From: Hymenobacter gummosus
GTDB taxonomy: Bacteria; Bacteroidota; Bacteroidia; Cytophagales; Hymenobacteraceae
Assembly (NCBI RefSeq): GCF_003970915.1
Contig: NZ_RXOF01000001.1
Span: 62,001 to 126,000 of the forward strand
Direction: 5' to 3'
Length of the DNA stretch: 64,000 nucleotides
Under the pieces are notes generated by a model. The model ran no database searches and was not told where the DNA came from. It was given only the letters and a program-made list of their open reading frames with translations. Every line of letters begins with the position of its first letter. Positions within the stretch are counted from its first letter, which is position 1. The translations under genes and the position numbers were made by a program. Shown one piece after another: positions 26,641-35,218 of this stretch.

Positions 26641-27234
26641 TGCCGGGCTCGTCCACTTGCTATCCTTGAGGCGGAAACGCCAAGGCAGGGCGGCGTCGGC
26701 GCCGGCGTAGTCGATGCCGACGCGGGGGCTGGCCAGCACGTTGTCGGGTGCGACGGGCTCGTGGTGGTCTTCCAGCCAGATAAGGTCGCCGGTGAGGTCG
26801 GTGCCGTAGTGCTGCGTGCCGATGCCCAGGGCCTGGGTGAGCAGGCCGGGGCCGGCAGTGAGGTTGCGGGCCGGCTGGGCGAGGCCGCGGCGCAGCTGCA
26901 TTTCGGGCAGGCCCTCGGTGGGCTCGATGGCGCGGATAAGCACGGCGTCGGCCTTGCCGGCGACGTTGGTGATGATGTTGAACAGGGCGTAGCGGCCGTA
27001 AATCAGGTAGACGTAGGCCACGCCCCCGGCTTCGTACATGACGCGGGTGCGCTTGGTGAAGCGGCCCAGGTGGGAGTGGCAGGCCTGGTCGTCGATGTGG
27101 GCGTAGGCCTCGGTTTCGACGATGCGGCCGCCGGTCAGTACCCCGTCGATGCGGGAATAGACGTATTTGCCGAGCAGGTCGCGGGCCAGGGCCACCACAT
27201 CGGGCTGCTGGTAGTAAGTGAGCGGAAGTTTCAT
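26635..27234 (-). CDS. DNA-3-methyladenine glycosylase (AAG/MPG family)
   Basis: This base-excision repair glycosylase removes alkylated purines. The 199-residue product has the family core GGRIVETEAYAHIDDQACHS, with the catalytic Glu in VETEAY. It continues with RTRVMYEAGGVAYVYLIYG and the NVAGKADAVLIRAIEP segment. Length is typical. It is divergent from the B12 riboswitch unit. Confidence 0.93.
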   Translation of the reverse strand: MKLPLTYYQQPDVVALARDLLGKYVYSRIDGVLTGGRIVETEAYAHIDDQACHSHLGRFTKRTRVMYEAGGVAYVYLIYGRYALFNIITNVAGKADAVLIRAIEPTEGLPEMQLRRGLAQPARNLTAGPGLLTQALGIGTQHYGTDLTGDLIWLEDHHEPVAPDNVLASPRVGIDYAGADAALPWRFRLKDSKWTSPAR

Positions 27235-27406
27235 GGCGCTTTGTACGGCCCCGGCTGGCCGCGCGCTTCTTCCGTGCGCCCTGAACTGCTAAGCCCAGCG
27301 CCGCAACGGCATTGCGTGGCTCCGGCAGCAGCGTTTCGGCAGGCCCGGGACCGGCCCGCGCCGCCCGAATCAGCGTCATCAGTGTAATCAAGTCAAATCA
27401 GCGGTT

Positions 27407-27414
27407 TATCTTTG
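27407..27414 (+). promoter_or_regulatory. -7 promoter element of the B12 operon
   Basis: TATCTTTG is an exact TAnnTTTG match placed immediately before the riboswitch. The -33 element is not obvious. Confidence 0.6.
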
Positions 27415-27417
27415 CCC

Positions 27418-27612
27418 CCGCATGGGTGGCCAGACCCCGATTGGGGGGCGCGGCTGAAAAGGGAATGCCGTGAGATTCGGCGACTGTCCCCGCAACTGTA
27501 AGCTTCACCGCATGCGTCGGGCACCGCTCGCCACTGTTCCGCTGAAGGAGGCCGCTCGGGCCGCCGGAGGAATGGGAAGGCCGCCCGGCGCGAAGCAAGT
27601 CAGGAGACCTGC
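27418..27612 (+). ncRNA. Cobalamin riboswitch
   Basis: The stretch carries the ordered conserved blocks of the B12 aptamer: GAAAAGGGAATGCCGTGAGATTC (shown here only as a landmark at 27457-27479), then CGACTGTCCCCGCAACTGTAA, CCACTG, GGGAAGGC and, at the end, AGCAAGTCAGGAGACCTGCC. Cobalamin binding normally shuts off downstream uptake genes, and a TonB-dependent receptor follows, which fits. Transcription begins just upstream at a TAnnTTTG element. Confidence 0.95.
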
Positions 27613-27790
27613 CCCTGCGCATCTTAGTGTTCGGCGCCTGCGGAGGACGGGCGGAGAATGAATCAATTTCCCGGGCTTGGCCGCCTTGCGGCGCCGGCCT
27701 GTCTTGCCTGATTCTGCCTCGGCCCGGCTACCAGCACCGCTGCGGTGCTGCGCGCCTGGTCCTGGACCGAATTTTTCGCCCTCGAAAACT

Positions 27791-29755
27791 TTGGTTCGGA
27801 CGTACGCCTTTTTCCCCTCTGCGCTGCGGCGCGGCTGGCTTGTCGCGCTGCTTTTCGGCAGCAGCCAGGCCCCGGTGTGGGCGCAGTCGGCCGCGCTGCC
27901 CGCCGACACCAGCCGGCGCGTGCTGCCCACCGTGCAGGTACAGGCCCTGCGGCCCGCCCGCTACGCCGCCGGCAGCCGCTTCACCTCCCTCGACTCGGCC
28001 GCGCTGGCGCCCTACCGCAGCAGCACGGTGGCCGAGGCGCTGTCGGCGCGCACGCCGCTGTACCTGCGCACCTACGGGCCGGGGCAACTGGCTTCAATGT
28101 CGATTCGGGGCACGGCGGCGCGGCACACGGCGGTGCTCTGGCACGGCTTCTCACTGAACTTTCCTTCCCTTGGGCAGGCTGACCTGAACTTGCTGCCGGT
28201 GGCGGCGGCGGCCCGCATCGACGTGCAGCACGGCCCAGCAGCGGCCCAGTACGGCACCGGCGCAGTGGGCGGTGCGGTGGTGCTGGGCACGGCCCCGGTG
28301 GCCCGCGGCACCCAGGTGGCCGGACTGCTTGAAGCCGGCAGCTTCGGGGCGCTGACGCTGGGGCTGACCGGTTCGGACCGCACGGACCGGGTGAGCGTGC
28401 GCACCAGCTTTCAGCAGCGCACGGCCCAGAACGATTACCCCTACACCGTGCGCGAGTTTGCCGGGGAGGTGCGCCGCCGCCAGCGCAACGCCGCCCTCAG
28501 CCAGAGCAGCCTCACCCAGGATATCAGCGTGCAGTTGAATCCGCGGGCCGAGCTGTTTGCCGCCGCCTGGCTCACGGCCTCCGACCGGCAGATTCAGCCC
28601 GCACTGGGTATTCGCGACGTGCATGCCCGGCAGCGCGACCAGAGCGGCCGCCTGGTGCTGGGCTACCGGCAGCGCCACGCCCGCGGCGAGACGCTGGTGC
28701 AGGCCGCCTGGTTTGGCGACGCCATCTTGTACGCCAGCGACGAGCTGGCCACCAGCCACTCTTACACCCAGGTACGCCAGGCCCAGGCCGAGCACACCTT
28801 CCGGCCGCGGCCCAACCTGCAGGTGCGCGCCGGTGCCGAGGGCCAGCAGTTCGTGGCCCGCGTCGACGGCTACGGCGGGCGCATCACGGAGTGGCGCGGG
28901 GCCGCCTTTGCCCTGCTGCGCTACGACCCCACGGCCCGGCTGCGGCTCACGCTGAACGCCCGGCAGGCCTTTATTCCGAACCGCCGTCCACCCCTGGCGC
29001 CTACGCTGGGGGCCGAGTGGCAGCTCTGGCGCACAGCCGGGCAGCAGCTTTGGCTCAAGGCCAACGCCGCCCGCAGCTACCGCGCCCCCACCCTGAATGA
29101 CCGGTACTGGCGCCCCGGCGGCAACCCCGACCTCAAACCGGAGCTGGGGCTGGGCTACGAAGCCGGCCTGCACCACGAAACGGCCCTGAACGCGGCCCAC
29201 ACCCTGCTGCTGCAAACCGAGCTGACGGCTTACCGCCTGGTGGTCGACGACTGGATAGAGTGGCCCCAGGACCCACTGACCGGCTACTACAGTCCGCGCA
29301 ACCTGCGGCAGGTGCGCACCCAGGGCCTCGAAGCCAGCAGCACCCTGCGCTGGCAGCTGGCGGCCTACCAGCTCAGCGCGACGGGCGCCTACACCTTCAC
29401 CCAGGCCCAGAAAACCCAGGGCACGCCGCTGGATACCGACCCGGTGGGCCGGCAGTTGATGTACGTGCCGCGCCACGCCGCCGCGCTGAATACCGACCAC
29501 CGCTGGCGCCGCTGGACGCTGTCGACCAACGCCAGCTTTACGGGGGTGCGCTTCACTGATGCGGCCGCCGTGACGGAGCTGCCCGCCTACGCCGTGCTCA
29601 ACGCCTCGGTGGGCCGGGAGCTGACGGCCGGGCGCTGGCAACTGACGGCCCTGCTGCGCGGCTTCAACCTCACCAACCAGGAATACCAGAACTACGCCTT
29701 CCACGTGATGCCGCCGCGCGCCTGGGCCCTGAGCCTGCGTGCCGCCTGGCAGTAG
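27791..29755 (+). CDS. btuB: TonB-dependent outer-membrane receptor, BtuB-like
   Basis: This is an outer-membrane transporter, predicted to import cobalamin. The product has about 654 residues from the TTG at 27791. A signal peptide (RGWLVALLFGSSQAPVWAQ) comes first. A plug domain follows with SSTVAEALSARTPLYLRTYG, SIRGTAARHTAVLWHGF and GTGAVGGAVVLGT, and then a beta-barrel ending in an aromatic-rich strand with terminal W-Q. The substrate is inferred from the upstream cobalamin riboswitch and the downstream BtuG-like lipoprotein. The start is uncertain: an in-frame ATG at 27677 would put 38 extra residues before the signal peptide. Confidence 0.88.
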   Translation: MVRTYAFFPSALRRGWLVALLFGSSQAPVWAQSAALPADTSRRVLPTVQVQALRPARYAAGSRFTSLDSAALAPYRSSTVAEALSARTPLYLRTYGPGQLASMSIRGTAARHTAVLWHGFSLNFPSLGQADLNLLPVAAAARIDVQHGPAAAQYGTGAVGGAVVLGTAPVARGTQVAGLLEAGSFGALTLGLTGSDRTDRVSVRTSFQQRTAQNDYPYTVREFAGEVRRRQRNAALSQSSLTQDISVQLNPRAELFAAAWLTASDRQIQPALGIRDVHARQRDQSGRLVLGYRQRHARGETLVQAAWFGDAILYASDELATSHSYTQVRQAQAEHTFRPRPNLQVRAGAEGQQFVARVDGYGGRITEWRGAAFALLRYDPTARLRLTLNARQAFIPNRRPPLAPTLGAEWQLWRTAGQQLWLKANAARSYRAPTLNDRYWRPGGNPDLKPELGLGYEAGLHHETALNAAHTLLLQTELTAYRLVVDDWIEWPQDPLTGYYSPRNLRQVRTQGLEASSTLRWQLAAYQLSATGAYTFTQAQKTQGTPLDTDPVGRQLMYVPRHAAALNTDHRWRRWTLSTNASFTGVRFTDAAAVTELPAYAVLNASVGRELTAGRWQLTALLRGFNLTNQEYQNYAFHVMPPRAWALSLRAAWQ

Positions 29756-29794
29756 CCAAGTCTTAACCCGACCTTCTTTCACTCCCTTTCCGAT

Positions 29795-30835
29795 ATGAAA
29801 AACGTTTTCCGCCCGGGCTTCCCGGCCCTCCGCACCTTCGCCGGCCTGCTGGCCGCCGGCCTGCTCTTCAGCAGCTGCGACGACGACAAAGTCACCACCG
29901 AACCGGCCGTTGTGGTGGCCGGGCAGTCGGTGCTGGTGGTCAACGAGGGGCAGTTCAACCAGCCCAACAGCGCTGTGAGCCTGTACAACAAGAGCACCAA
30001 GGCCGTAGAGCGTAACCTGTTCCAGAAGCAGAATCAGCGCGAGCTGGGCAACGTGGCCCAGTCGATGACGGTTATCGGCGACCGGGGCTACATCGTGGTC
30101 AATGCCGACGGGCGCGTGGAGGTGGTCGACATGAAGAACTTCAAGGCGGTGGCGCAGATTACCAACCTCTCGCAGCCGCGCTACCTGACCAGCACCGGCA
30201 GCCGGGCCTTCCTGACGGAGTGGCGTGGCAACTACCCCAACTACACTGCTGGCCGCGTGTCGGTTATTGACCTGAGCACCAACACCGTGGCGCAGCAAAT
30301 TACGGTGGGCGTCAACCCGGAGCAAATCCTGCTGGCCGGCGGCAAGCTGTACGTGGCCAACAGCTACGGCAATACGCTCTCGGTTATCAACCCCGGTAAC
30401 AACACGGTGGAATCGTCGGTGACGGTACCCGACGGACCGCGCCAGCTGGCGGAAGACGCAGCCGGCAATATCTGGGTGCTGTCCGACGCTTTCCTGACGC
30501 GCTTCAACCCCGCCACGCCGACGCAGCAGACGCGCATCGGCATCACCAGCGACTACCGCAACGGCAACCTGCGCCTGAACGCGGCCCGCGACCAGGTGTA
30601 CGTGTCGATTGCCGGGGCCGTGTACCGCTTTGCCACCACGGCCACGGCCCTGCCCACCACGCCCTTCCTGCGCCGCAACCTCACCGGCCTGGGCATCGAC
30701 CCGCAGGACAACACCGTGTACGCCGGTGCCGGCTCCTACACGGCCGACGGGCGCGTCATCCGCTACACCACCACGGGTACGGTTATCGACTCGTTTAACG
30801 TAGCCATTGCGCCGAACAGCTTCCTGTTCTACTAA
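29795..30835 (+). CDS. BtuG-like surface beta-propeller lipoprotein
   Basis: This 346-residue lipoprotein (lipobox LLFSSC, acylated C28, followed by an Asp-rich stretch typical of surface export) has a YncE/DUF5074-type propeller. Repeating blades include VVVAGQSVLVVNEGQFNQ, GRVSVIDLSTNTVAQQI and KLYVANSYGNTLSVI. In Bacteroides, BtuG proteins of this kind cap BtuB and bind B12 with very high affinity. The same role here is inferred from fold, lipidation and position 39 bases after btuB under a B12 riboswitch. Confidence 0.82.
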   Translation: MKNVFRPGFPALRTFAGLLAAGLLFSSCDDDKVTTEPAVVVAGQSVLVVNEGQFNQPNSAVSLYNKSTKAVERNLFQKQNQRELGNVAQSMTVIGDRGYIVVNADGRVEVVDMKNFKAVAQITNLSQPRYLTSTGSRAFLTEWRGNYPNYTAGRVSVIDLSTNTVAQQITVGVNPEQILLAGGKLYVANSYGNTLSVINPGNNTVESSVTVPDGPRQLAEDAAGNIWVLSDAFLTRFNPATPTQQTRIGITSDYRNGNLRLNAARDQVYVSIAGAVYRFATTATALPTTPFLRRNLTGLGIDPQDNTVYAGAGSYTADGRVIRYTTTGTVIDSFNVAIAPNSFLFY

Positions 30836-30851
30836 GCAGCTCCGTCCGCGT

Positions 30852-30893
30852 AGCAAAAAAGCCCTGCCGCTCGCGCGGCAGGGCTTTTTTGCT
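30852..30893. terminator. Bidirectional terminator after the B12 operon
   Basis: A perfect 19-bp stem with a four-base loop has T-runs on both sides. It ends the B12 operon and the convergent small lipoprotein gene. Confidence 0.95.
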
Positions 30894-30910
30894 ATCCGTT
30901 GGGCTAGGCA

Positions 30911-31192
30911 TTACTGGTCGGCTTTGCCGTCGTTGTCGTGGTCTTGCCGCTCGCTGCCGTTCTGGTACATGCGCTCCTGCTCGCTCACGGCGCCTTCGCG
31001 CTGCACGCGGCCGCTGTCGATGCCGTCGTTGGCAGTTTGGGCGCCGGGGTTGCGCGGGTATTTGTCGTGGCCGGTTTCAACGTTGGTGTCGCCGGATTCG
31101 GTGCCGGTGCTGCAGGCGCTGAGGCCGGCCGTCAGCAGCAGGGCCGCGCCCAGGTAGCGCAGGCTCCGCAGTGGGTGGAATAAGGTGTTCAT
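30911..31192 (-). CDS. Small predicted lipoprotein
   Basis: This 93-residue protein has a lipoprotein signal (acylated C27 in LSACSTG) and a hydrophilic remainder that ends in an Asp/Lys/Gln-rich tail (QDHDNDGKADQ), reminiscent of a calcium-binding DxDxDG loop. The frame continues upstream, but the ATG at 31192 is the one that gives a signal peptide. Function is unknown. Confidence 0.65.
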   Translation of the reverse strand: MNTLFHPLRSLRYLGAALLLTAGLSACSTGTESGDTNVETGHDKYPRNPGAQTANDGIDSGRVQREGAVSEQERMYQNGSERQDHDNDGKADQ

Positions 31193-31435
31193 GGACGTGA
31201 GAGGAGAGAGGGTAAATGTGGTTCGGGCAATATACGCAGCCGGCCTTGGCGGCGGAAGCCTGCGTGCTAGCCCAAACGCTAATGCGGCGGCCCGGGTTAT
31301 CTGGCCGGCCCGGCGGCGGGGTAGCTCCGCCGAAACGCCGCCGCTGACCAACTCTAGCGTTAGGCTACTCCACAACCCAGGTTGCCTGTTCCCAGCCGGG
31401 ACCTGACGGCTGAACCGCCACCCGCCATTGAATCC

Positions 31436-31443
31436 TATCTTTG
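31436..31443 (+). promoter_or_regulatory. -7 promoter element before the 31449 gene
   Basis: TATCTTTG is an exact TAnnTTTG match ending five bases before the ATG at 31449, so the transcript would have a very short leader. Confidence 0.5.
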
Positions 31444-31448
31444 CCCCC

Positions 31449-31820
31449 ATGGCTGCTCCGCGTCGTCGCTCCTCCCCGAAAGCTTCCGCCTTTTCTCACC
31501 CGCTGCTGCGCCGCGCCGGCATTTTGCTGGCGGTGAGCTTTGTGCTGTCGTTTGCGCTGATAGCTTATTTGTTTGGACTGACCGAGGGCTTTTTCGGGCG
31601 GCTGCTGGGGGCTACGTTCGTGTGGTTTGTGCTGCTGGGTGTCACTTTTCTGGCCGTGGTGCCGTTTGTCAACTGGGCGGCCGAGCACTGGTTTGGGCGC
31701 ACCTGGGCCGAGGCCCCTACCCCGCAGCCCACGCGCCGCAAGGCCACGAACACGCCCAAAACGCCCGCCGCGCCCAAGCCCGCCCGCTACGCGCCCCGCT
31801 CGTCTGCCAACTCCGACTAA
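31449..31820 (+). CDS. Small membrane protein of unknown function
   Basis: This 123-residue protein has a basic N-terminus, two membrane spans (about residues 22-45 and 54-78) and a basic, Pro/Thr/Lys-rich C-terminal tail. It starts with MAAPRRR; an upstream ATG seven codons earlier overlaps the promoter element and is less likely. It lies seven bases upstream of the AraC-type gene, so the two are probably co-transcribed. Confidence 0.6.
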   Translation: MAAPRRRSSPKASAFSHPLLRRAGILLAVSFVLSFALIAYLFGLTEGFFGRLLGATFVWFVLLGVTFLAVVPFVNWAAEHWFGRTWAEAPTPQPTRRKATNTPKTPAAPKPARYAPRSSANSD

Positions 31821-31827
31821 GCCCGCC

Positions 31828-32391
31828 ATGACCACCGAGCTGCACATCAAGAACATGGTTTGCCCGCGCTGCATCAGCACGGTGCAGCAGATTCTGGAAG
31901 CAGCCGGCCTGCGCCCGGTGGCGGTGACGCTGGGCCACGCCACCCTCGACGAAGCTACGCCCGCCGACCCGGCCCAGGTGCAGCCGCTGCTGCAGGCGGC
32001 CGGCTTCGAGCTGCTGCAGAGCCGCGACGAGCAGCTGGTGGACCAGGTAAAAACCGCCCTGGCCGAGTACCTGGAGCACCTGCGCACCGCCCGGGCGCCG
32101 CTGACCACGTCGGCCTTCCTCGAAGAGAAGTTTGGGGCTTCCTACGCCCACCTGAGCAAGCTGTTTTCGCGCCTGGTGGGCCTCACGTTGGAGAAATACC
32201 TTATCCGCCTGAAAATCGAGCGGGTGAAGGAGCTGCTCAGCTACGGGCAGCTCACCCTGGCCGAAATTGCCGACGAGCTGCGCTACAGCTCCTCCCAGCA
32301 CCTGAGCACCCAGTTCCGGCAGGTGACGGGCCAGACGGTGACCGAGTATAAGGCCAACCCGCAGCGCACTTCCCTCGACCAGTTGGCCTAG
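31828..32391 (+). CDS. AraC-type regulator fused to a heavy-metal-associated domain
   Basis: This 187-residue regulator has an N-terminal HMA-like fold (residues about 1-66) with the metal-binding motif MVCPRC (C12, C15). A C-terminal AraC helix-turn-helix pair follows (about 80-180), with KLFSRLVGLTLEKYLIRLKI and LTLAEIADELRYSSSQHLST. The HMA domain suggests direct sensing of copper or a similar soft metal. A His/Met-rich exported protein is encoded just downstream, which supports a role in metal response. That link is inference. Confidence 0.82.
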   Translation: MTTELHIKNMVCPRCISTVQQILEAAGLRPVAVTLGHATLDEATPADPAQVQPLLQAAGFELLQSRDEQLVDQVKTALAEYLEHLRTARAPLTTSAFLEEKFGASYAHLSKLFSRLVGLTLEKYLIRLKIERVKELLSYGQLTLAEIADELRYSSSQHLSTQFRQVTGQTVTEYKANPQRTSLDQLA

Positions 32392-32399
32392 CCTCAGGG

Positions 32400-32726
32400 C
32401 TACTCCGCGTCGTGCATGTAGCAGAAGCTGCCCCGGTCGAGGGCCAGCTCCTGGCAGCCTTCGTGGGCGCAGCGCACGGTGGCCCGGCGCGGGCCGGGCG
32501 GCGGGCTGTAGCTGTCGAGGAAGCCGCTTTCCAGGCGCATGCGGTTGATGGTCCGCACGATGTTGCGCAAGGAATCGGCGCCGGCAATCAGGCGCGGGCC
32601 GGCGCTGGTGGGGTGAAACTGGTGGCCGTAGATGCGCGCCAGCGCCGCCTCGATTTCCGCTACCGTCGGGCGCAGCTGCGCCCGGTATTCGGCCTGAATC
32701 TTCTCGTACAAGGCTTTCCTGGACAT
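32400..32726 (-). CDS. Small protein with C-terminal zinc-like motif
   Basis: This 108-residue protein has a helical N-terminus (KALYEKIQAEYRAQL) and a C-terminal cluster CAHEGCQELALDRGSFCYMH, giving Cys-x4-Cys and Cys-x2-His pairs that could bind zinc. I do not recognise the family. The start is the ATG at 32726; the frame runs further upstream without a plausible N-terminus. It is convergent with the AraC-HMA gene, nine bases apart. Confidence 0.6.
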   Translation of the reverse strand: MSRKALYEKIQAEYRAQLRPTVAEIEAALARIYGHQFHPTSAGPRLIAGADSLRNIVRTINRMRLESGFLDSYSPPPGPRRATVRCAHEGCQELALDRGSFCYMHDAE

Positions 32727-32888
32727 AGCACTGGCGTGTACGCAACGCGCCGGACCAGCGACGACGCCGCGGCTCAAATTACCACCGGTCCGCGGCGGCG
32801 CCGAAAATCGTACGGCCAAACGGCGAATCTTGCACCAACCACGGGGGTCTGAGCGGGGTATGTAGGCTAGTATTTACCGCCGTTCCCA

Positions 32889-34388
32889 ATGAAACCTCTT
32901 CTGCCCTTGCTGGCGCTGTGGCTGCCCCTGGCTGCCGCCGCCCAACACCATCAGCATCAGCCGGCCCAGCCGGCGCCGACGCCCCGCCCGGCCTCACCCG
33001 CGGCCGCCCCGGATACCACGCACCGCGGCCACGCCATGCCCGCCCCCAACCACGCCGGGCACCAGGGCCAGCCGCCGGCCGTCGACCATAGCCAGCACGC
33101 CGGCCACCCGATGCCGGGCACGGCGGCCGATTCCAGCCACCAGCATATGATGCACGGCGGCATGGAGGGCATGTCGCACGCGTACTCGCGCAATCTGCCC
33201 ATGTCGCGCAACGGCTCGGGCACGGCCTGGCAGCCCGACGCCACGCCCATGTACATGTGGATGAGCCACCACGGCCAGTGGATGGTGATGAACCACGGCG
33301 CCATCTTCGGGCGCTACACCAACCAGAACATCGGCCGCTCGGGCCCCGAGCGCGGCGGCAGCACCTGGGACGCGCCCAACTGGTTTATGACCATGGCCCA
33401 GCGCAACGTGGGCCGCAAGGGCCTGCTGAACCTGACGGCCATGATTTCCCTGGACCCGCTCACCGAGGGCGGCAACGGCTACCCGCTGCTGTTTCAGAGT
33501 GGCGAGGCGTACCGGGGCCGGCCGCTGGTGGACCGGCAGCACCCGCACGACCTGTTTTCGGCGCTGAGCATCGGCTACACCCACGCTTTCAGTGCAGACG
33601 TGGACCTGACGCTGTATCTGGGCTACCCCGGCGAGCCGGCCGTGGGCCCCACGGCGTTTATGCACCGCATTTCGGCCATGCCCAACCCCGACGCGCCCCT
33701 CTCCCACCACTGGGTCGACGCGACGCACATCACCTTCGGGGTGGCCAGCGTGGGGCTGCGCTACAAGCAGTTCAAAATCGAGGGCTCGAACTTCACCGGC
33801 CGGGAGCCCGACGAGCACCGCTACAACTTCGACCGGCCCCGCGCCGATTCCTGGGCCGGCCGCCTGCAGTGGGCGCCCACCAAGGAGCTGGTGCTCGAAG
33901 CCGGGCAGGCTTACATCAAAAGCCCCGAGGAGCTGCACCCCGAGGACAACGTGACGCGCACCACCGCCGCCGTGCTGCACTCCCGCCAGTGGGCCGATTA
34001 CCGCTTTATGGCTTCCTCACTCATCTGGGGCATGAACAAATCGGACCACGGCCGGGAGCATTCGGCCCTGGCCGAAACCAACCTCACGCTGGGCCGCCCC
34101 ACCCTGTACGGCCGCTACGAATTCGTGCAGAAAGACGCCGACGAGCTGCAGGTGCCCCACAACGAGGAAACCGAAACCAGCTTCAACGTCCATGCCCTCA
34201 CGCTCGGCACCAGCTACCGCCTCACCCAACTGGGCCAGAAAGGCCCCGAGCTGCACCTGGGCGCCCAGGGCACCGTGTACCGCCCCGATGCGGAGCTGCG
34301 CGGCTACTACGGCCGCACGCCGGTATCGGCCCAGGTATATCTGCGCCTCAACGCCCCGCTCATGCGCATGAGCGGCATGAAGATATAG
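32889..34388 (+). CDS. His/Met-rich exported outer-membrane-type protein
   Basis: This 499-residue protein has a signal peptide (residues 1-19). A region of about 90 residues that is extremely rich in His and Met follows (for example HQHMMHGGMEGMSH), a likely metal buffer. Residues about 130-499 look like a beta-barrel, with alternating strands and aromatic residues (YGRYEFVQK, LTLGTSYRLTQL). I infer a role in copper or similar metal handling from composition and from the neighbouring AraC-HMA regulator. The exact family is unknown to me. Confidence 0.6.
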   Translation: MKPLLPLLALWLPLAAAAQHHQHQPAQPAPTPRPASPAAAPDTTHRGHAMPAPNHAGHQGQPPAVDHSQHAGHPMPGTAADSSHQHMMHGGMEGMSHAYSRNLPMSRNGSGTAWQPDATPMYMWMSHHGQWMVMNHGAIFGRYTNQNIGRSGPERGGSTWDAPNWFMTMAQRNVGRKGLLNLTAMISLDPLTEGGNGYPLLFQSGEAYRGRPLVDRQHPHDLFSALSIGYTHAFSADVDLTLYLGYPGEPAVGPTAFMHRISAMPNPDAPLSHHWVDATHITFGVASVGLRYKQFKIEGSNFTGREPDEHRYNFDRPRADSWAGRLQWAPTKELVLEAGQAYIKSPEELHPEDNVTRTTAAVLHSRQWADYRFMASSLIWGMNKSDHGREHSALAETNLTLGRPTLYGRYEFVQKDADELQVPHNEETETSFNVHALTLGTSYRLTQLGQKGPELHLGAQGTVYRPDAELRGYYGRTPVSAQVYLRLNAPLMRMSGMKI

Positions 34389-34431
34389 GCGCGGACATAC
34401 TTGCACCCTTTTCGACTGCCTTTTTAGGCAG

Positions 34432-35103
34432 TCAATAGAAACCTACGCTGTAATCAGCTACTCTCCTCAGTTTAATACGGTAAGGCTTGGTCCGGGCGGA
34501 GTCAAAAGGCACTTTCGCCCTCAATGTCATGTGTATCCTGGGTGGCTTCCCCCACGCCGTGATATATTGGATGTTGCCTCGGCTGGTATACGGTATATGA
34601 GCACTAAAATATCCCTTGGCGTCGGTTGTCTTCCTGATCCACCCCACCTTCACCTGCGCCCCAGCCTGACGTACGCCCCACCAGTTGCGCACCACTCCCT
34701 GCACAAGAAATAAGCTGTCAGAGATAGTAAACGGGGTAGGCTGTAGAGCGGCCGGCAGCATCCCTTGTTCATTGGTTTCAGGCGTTGCGCTTTGCGCCCG
34801 CGCTTTCAGCCCGAATACCGACCCCAGTAGCAGAACCCCGGCCACGGCCCAGCGCCGAAGCCCGGTTACGGGCTGCGCGGCCGCCAGCATCGGCCGCCCC
34901 ACCTGGTCTTCCCGAAACCGCCCGCAACGGTTGCCTGGGATAGTATGGCGCAGAAATGCCACTACCTCCGCATCCGTCATTTGAGTAAAGTCGACGACCA
35001 GGGTTTGGCAGGCGGCGCAGTGCCGGCCCAGGTCGGTAGGCGTCATGGCCTCCCAGCTTTCGTGGCAGGGCGCGGGCTGCTGAATGGTAACGGGCTGCAT
35101 CAT
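34432..35103 (-). CDS. Single-span protein with CxxC and carboxypeptidase-like domain
   Basis: This 223-residue protein starts MMQPVTIQQPAPCHESWEAM and contains HCAACQTLVVDFTQM, a pattern seen in many Bacteroidota membrane proteins with a cytoplasmic Cys-containing N-domain. One membrane span is at about 92-112 (AVAGVLLLGSVFGL). The periplasmic part has the CarboxypepD_reg-like repeat VQGVVRNWWGVRQAGAQV and DAKGYFSAHI. Function is unknown. The second of two adjacent ATGs could also be used. Confidence 0.6.
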   Translation of the reverse strand: MMQPVTIQQPAPCHESWEAMTPTDLGRHCAACQTLVVDFTQMTDAEVVAFLRHTIPGNRCGRFREDQVGRPMLAAAQPVTGLRRWAVAGVLLLGSVFGLKARAQSATPETNEQGMLPAALQPTPFTISDSLFLVQGVVRNWWGVRQAGAQVKVGWIRKTTDAKGYFSAHIPYTSRGNIQYITAWGKPPRIHMTLRAKVPFDSARTKPYRIKLRRVADYSVGFY

Positions 35104-35174
35104 AGCGCGGTTATAAGCAATGCGACGGGAGCCGTGAAAATAGGAGTTTGTACCATCAGCGGCCCCGTGCGCCG

Positions 35175-35182
35175 TACCTTTG
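35175..35182 (+). promoter_or_regulatory. -7 promoter element before the radical SAM gene
   Basis: TACCTTTG is an exact TAnnTTTG match, 36 bases before the GTG start at 35219. Confidence 0.5.
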
Positions 35183-35218
35183 CGGGCACCTTTGCCGCCC
35201 CGTGGCGGTTGTTGCCCC

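Noticed and set aside
28151-30856. A 901-codon minus-strand frame across the B12 operon
   Set aside because: It spans two well-recognised plus-strand genes and a gap between them, and its product has antisense-like composition with no domain.
34414-34433. Hairpin GACTGCCT/AGGCAGTC as terminator
   Set aside because: Stable small stem between convergent genes, but no T-run follows on either strand and it overlaps a stop codon.
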